A stretch of DNA of 5,054 nucleotides from an uncultured Porticoccus sp. Lineage in GTDB: Bacteria > Pseudomonadota > Gammaproteobacteria > Pseudomonadales > Porticoccaceae. The stretch spans positions 1-5,054 of the forward strand of contig CATLZI010000176.1 in assembly GCA_950063125.1 (NCBI GenBank). The letters are read 5' to 3'. Numbering within the stretch: position 1 is the first letter of the stretch; every line of letters begins with the position of its first letter. Below the pieces are notes generated by a model. It worked only from the letters and a program-made list of their open reading frames with translations. It searched no databases and was not told where the DNA came from. The position numbers and the translations under genes were made by a program. Positions 4,937 to 5,054 of this stretch are shown here, piece by piece.

Positions 4937-5054
4937 ATGCCCCCACCTTCTGAACAAATTATTGAAAGGTTGCCCTGCCGGGGCTGTGTGCGGGATTGCC
5001 CGTATTTCTCTGTCTGCGATGGCAAGCTCTGGCGCATGCCGATTGATCGACAGG
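4937..5054 (+). CDS. Hypothetical Cys-rich protein, N-terminal fragment cut by window edge
   Basis: Thirty-nine codons are visible before the edge. The N-terminus is hydrophilic and carries C14-x2-C17-x3-C21-x5-C27 (LPCRGCVRDCPYFSVCDG), a spacing that could bind zinc or an iron-sulphur cluster. I do not recognise the family. ATG 4937 is preferred because AGAGGA ends 7 nt upstream; the nearby ATG at 4932, in another frame that is also open to the edge, has the Shine-Dalgarno only 2-3 nt away. The gene is divergent from the sigma gene, so a functional link is uncertain. Confidence 0.5.
   Translation, partial: MPPPSEQIIERLPCRGCVRDCPYFSVCDGKLWRMPIDRQ

Noticed and set aside
4932..5054. Alternative plus-strand frame starting at ATG 4932
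   Set aside because: Its Shine-Dalgarno spacing is only 2-3 nt, and the frame from 4937 has better spacing and an ordered Cys pattern.

Overview
This window looks like a chromosomal segment of a Gram-negative bacterium, most likely a gammaproteobacterium. That rests on protein family resemblance only: an HvfA-type metallophore precursor, a DoxX protein, an ECF sigma factor with a small anti-sigma factor, and a paired PRPP synthetase-like protein and phosphorylase. No rRNA, tRNA or phage/IS gene is visible. All six well-supported genes lie on the minus strand; a seventh, cut by the right edge, starts on the plus strand.

Read in the direction of transcription (right to left), the first block is a regulatory and small-peptide locus. 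It holds an ECF-type sigma factor (4735-4127), a 76-residue zinc-finger-like anti-sigma factor overlapping it by 7 nt (4133-3903), a 271-bp control region, a secreted Cys-rich HvfA-like peptide (3631-3284) and a DoxX-family membrane protein (3184-2528). The peptide has six EGKCG motifs, the motif known in Haemophilus HvfA to be converted to copper-binding oxazolone/thioamide groups by the DUF692 (MNIO) enzyme HvfB with HvfC. Neither maturase gene is in this window, although such genes usually sit between or beside the precursor and the DoxX gene. The control region holds two sites of the same form, TGTAAC-N16-CATC, both pointing toward the peptide gene; they are plausible targets of the adjacent sigma factor. 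Several dyads cluster around them.

The second block (2375 to the left edge) is a nucleotide-salvage pair. A long 'archaeal-type' thymidine/AMP phosphorylase homologue overlaps by 4 nt (ATGA) a divergent ribose-phosphate pyrophosphokinase homologue that runs off the left edge. The pair is probably translationally coupled and suggests a step connecting phosphorolysis of nucleotides or nucleosides with PRPP or ribose-phosphate metabolism; substrate assignments are inference.

At the right edge, divergent from the sigma gene across a 201-bp gap, a short open frame with four closely spaced cysteines begins at 4937 and is truncated. I cannot name it. The most interesting part of the window is the sigma/anti-sigma/orphan HvfA-like/DoxX cassette without visible maturases, together with its dense promoter region.
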